6,452 nt of DNA, from positions 1 to 6,452 of the forward strand of contig JAJFJO010000133.1 in the NCBI GenBank assembly GCA_021774015.1. Direction: 5' to 3'. This document shows positions 4,946 through 6,452 of this stretch, in pieces. Made by a program: the position numbers and the translations under genes. Below the pieces are notes generated by a model. It searched no databases, was not told the DNA's origin, and worked only from the letters and a program-made list of their open reading frames with translations. Position 1 is the first letter of the stretch. Every line of letters starts with the position of its first letter. The DNA comes from Gammaproteobacteria bacterium (GTDB lineage: Bacteria; Pseudomonadota; Gammaproteobacteria; Coxiellales; Coxiellaceae).

Positions 4946-6385
4946 TTGGTTAAATTCATTGGTAGAGATAAAGAGCTTAAGCGCTTAGGTGGGTTGGCAA
5001 CTAGAAATATCCCTGGGTTGATTGTAATGAAGGGTCGCAGGCGTATTGGTAAAAGTCGTTTGCTAAAAGAGTTTGGTAGTCATCTCGGTAAATTTTATAT
5101 ATTTTCTGGTTTAGCTCCTGATCTTGATAAGCAAATTACTGCTCAGGATCAGCGTGATGAGTTTGTGCATCATTTAGGTATTTATTTTGGGCTTCGAGGA
5201 ATAAAAGCTAACGATTGGAGTGATTTATTTTGGCATTTGTCGGAACAAACTAAGAACGAAAAAGTTTTAATAGTGCTTGATGAAATTACTTGGATGGCTA
5301 TGGGTGATCCGACATTTTTATCAAAGCTAAAAAATGCTTGGGATTTATATTTTACCAATAACAATCATCTTGTTTTTGCAATTTGTGGTTCAATTTCAAT
5401 GTGGATTGAAAAAAACATTTTGAGTTCGACAGGCTTTCTAGGAAGAGAGTCTTTAAATATGACATTAAAGGAATTGCCCCTTTCTGATTGCAATAAATTT
5501 TGGGATAACGGTGTGCCTGGTGTTTCAGCACAAGAAAAACTAAAAATATTAGCAGTTACAGGTGGGATCCCAAGATATCTTGAGTTAATAGACCCCAAAA
5601 AATCTGCTGAGTGGAATATAAAACAGTTATGTTTTACAAAAGAGGGAGTTCTCTATACGGAATTTAATAAAATTTTTAGTGACTTGTTTAGAGGTAGAAA
5701 AGAAATTTATGAATCTATTATGATGACATTATTGGATAAGAAGCAGGGTGCAGAGGAAATTAGACTGTCGGTAGGAATAAGTAGGGGCGGAGACATATAT
5801 TCATATTTAACCGATTTAGAGCAGGCTGGTTTTATTGGTAAGGATATGAGCTGGTCAATAAAAGATGGTAAGACTTCATCGCGTAGTTTATATCGTTTAT
5901 CCGATAATTATTCACGTTTTTATTTAAAATATATAGCGCCCAATAAGCTTAATATTGAGTCCGATATGATGGAAGATGTGTCGTTGTCATCGCTACCCGG
6001 CTGGAACGCTATAATTTCACTCCAAGTTGAGAATTTAATCTTAAATAATAGAAAACTAATTCATGAAAAATTAGGTTTGACGGCCGATGAGGTTGTGTGT
6101 AGCGGGCCTTATTTTCAGAAAAAAACAAAAAATAAGGAGGGTTGCCAGGTTGATTACCTTATTTTAACAAAATTTAATGTGTTGTACGTTTGTGAAATAA
6201 AATTCAGTAAGAACCCTGTTCGAATCGATGTCATTGAAGAGGTTCAGAAAAAAATAAACAGGATGAAAATACCAAAGCATTATTCATACCGCCCCGTATT
6301 GATTCATTGCAATGAAGTGTATGAAGCAGTGGAAGACTCCCAGTTTTTTGCTGAGATTATTAATTTTTCACAGTTTTTGGAGTAG
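4946..6385 (+). CDS. AAA-type ATPase with winged helix and DUF234-like PD-(D/E)XK C-terminal domain
   Basis: Member of the Archaeal_ATPase/DUF234 class (STAND-like P-loop NTPases), role unknown. Residues are numbered from the alternative ATG at 4916 (489 residues; subtract 10 for the TTG start). F-I-G-R-D-K-E-L at 14-21 is the usual beginning of the family. Walker A is G-R-R-R-I-G-K-S (40-47), Walker B V-L-I-V-L-D-E (117-123), and a sensor-like C-G-S-I-S-M is at 157-162. G-R-E-S-L (176-180) precedes the typical L-x-E-L-P-L-S (184-190), and T-G-G-I-P-R-Y-L is at 215-222. A winged-helix region spans about 260-330, then Y-R-L-S-D-N-Y-S-R-F-Y (326-336). The C-terminal domain carries a nuclease-like set: E372, D413 in Q-V-D-Y-L-I and E427-x-K429. 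All key ATPase residues are present. The TTG start is chosen for its ribosome site and because the domain begins just after it. The gene looks AT-richer than petC and DUF924, and with its repeats suggests transfer. The function cannot be read from sequence. Confidence 0.85.
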   Translation: MVKFIGRDKELKRLGGLATRNIPGLIVMKGRRRIGKSRLLKEFGSHLGKFYIFSGLAPDLDKQITAQDQRDEFVHHLGIYFGLRGIKANDWSDLFWHLSEQTKNEKVLIVLDEITWMAMGDPTFLSKLKNAWDLYFTNNNHLVFAICGSISMWIEKNILSSTGFLGRESLNMTLKELPLSDCNKFWDNGVPGVSAQEKLKILAVTGGIPRYLELIDPKKSAEWNIKQLCFTKEGVLYTEFNKIFSDLFRGRKEIYESIMMTLLDKKQGAEEIRLSVGISRGGDIYSYLTDLEQAGFIGKDMSWSIKDGKTSSRSLYRLSDNYSRFYLKYIAPNKLNIESDMMEDVSLSSLPGWNAIISLQVENLILNNRKLIHEKLGLTADEVVCSGPYFQKKTKNKEGCQVDYLILTKFNVLYVCEIKFSKNPVRIDVIEEVQKKINRMKIPKHYSYRPVLIHCNEVYEAVEDSQFFAEIINFSQFLE

Positions 6386-6426
6386 AATGCTGGAATATTG
6401 CTAAAGGTTTTTCTAGGATAATATTA

Positions 6427-6452
6427 ATGTATCGATGCTTTTTGTGTGACGA
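6427..6452 (+). CDS. Start of a further gene, cut by the window end
   Basis: ATG at 6427 is preceded by AGGA (6415-6418) at 8 bases, a good ribosome site. The frame is open to the end of the window and reads M-Y-R-C-F-L-C-D. The C-x-x-C pair at residues 4-7 could be half of a zinc site, but eight codons do not identify a family. It lies 41 bases after the ATPase stop on the same strand, so the two may be co-transcribed. Confidence 0.4.

Noticed and set aside
5182..5598. Two minus-strand frames opposite the ATPase gene
   Set aside because: Antisense to intact ATPase motifs; no start signals or family features.

Overview
The window looks like part of a low-to-moderate GC gammaproteobacterial chromosome. 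Cytochrome c1 (bc1 complex) and cytochrome c oxidase subunit III both resemble gammaproteobacterial forms. Subunit III and the AT-rich composition would fit Legionellales or a relative, but that placement is an inference from family resemblance and not from any search.

Layout. Bases 1-593 hold the 3' part of petC (cytochrome c1, + strand). It is followed after 2 bases by a DUF924-family gene (596-1207, +), which looks translationally coupled to it. Convergent to this pair is a short minus-strand gene for a small exported protein with no family I recognise (1226-1648). Upstream of it on the same strand is ctaE, cytochrome c oxidase subunit III (1732-2610). The ctaE gene stands apart from the coxB/coxA/ctaG genes that normally precede it. 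A 277-base divergent spacer (2611-2887) contains nested inverted repeats and a short tandem repeat. A large polytopic membrane protein follows (2888-4723, +), probably a GT-C type glycosyltransferase or relative.

The right-hand part looks like accessory DNA. A 222-base gap contains three imperfect palindromes (arms CCCCTCAAA / TTTGAGGGG) with an exact 54-base period. They lie directly against, and run into, the start of an AAA-type ATPase gene. That protein combines an Archaeal_ATPase-like P-loop domain, a winged-helix region and a DUF234-like PD-(D/E)XK nuclease-like C-terminus (4946-6385, +). The right arm of the third palindrome supplies the best Shine-Dalgarno sequence for this gene, so the array may control its own gene, and the start is probably TTG at 4946 rather than ATG at 4916. 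A further gene seems to begin at 6427 and leaves the window after 8 codons.

How the genes relate. petC and ctaE belong to the same aerobic respiratory chain (quinol to cytochrome c to oxygen), but they lie on opposite strands and are not one operon. The GT-like gene and the ATPase/repeat module have no evident tie to respiration. The palindrome array plus ATPase-nuclease is the candidate undescribed system in this window.
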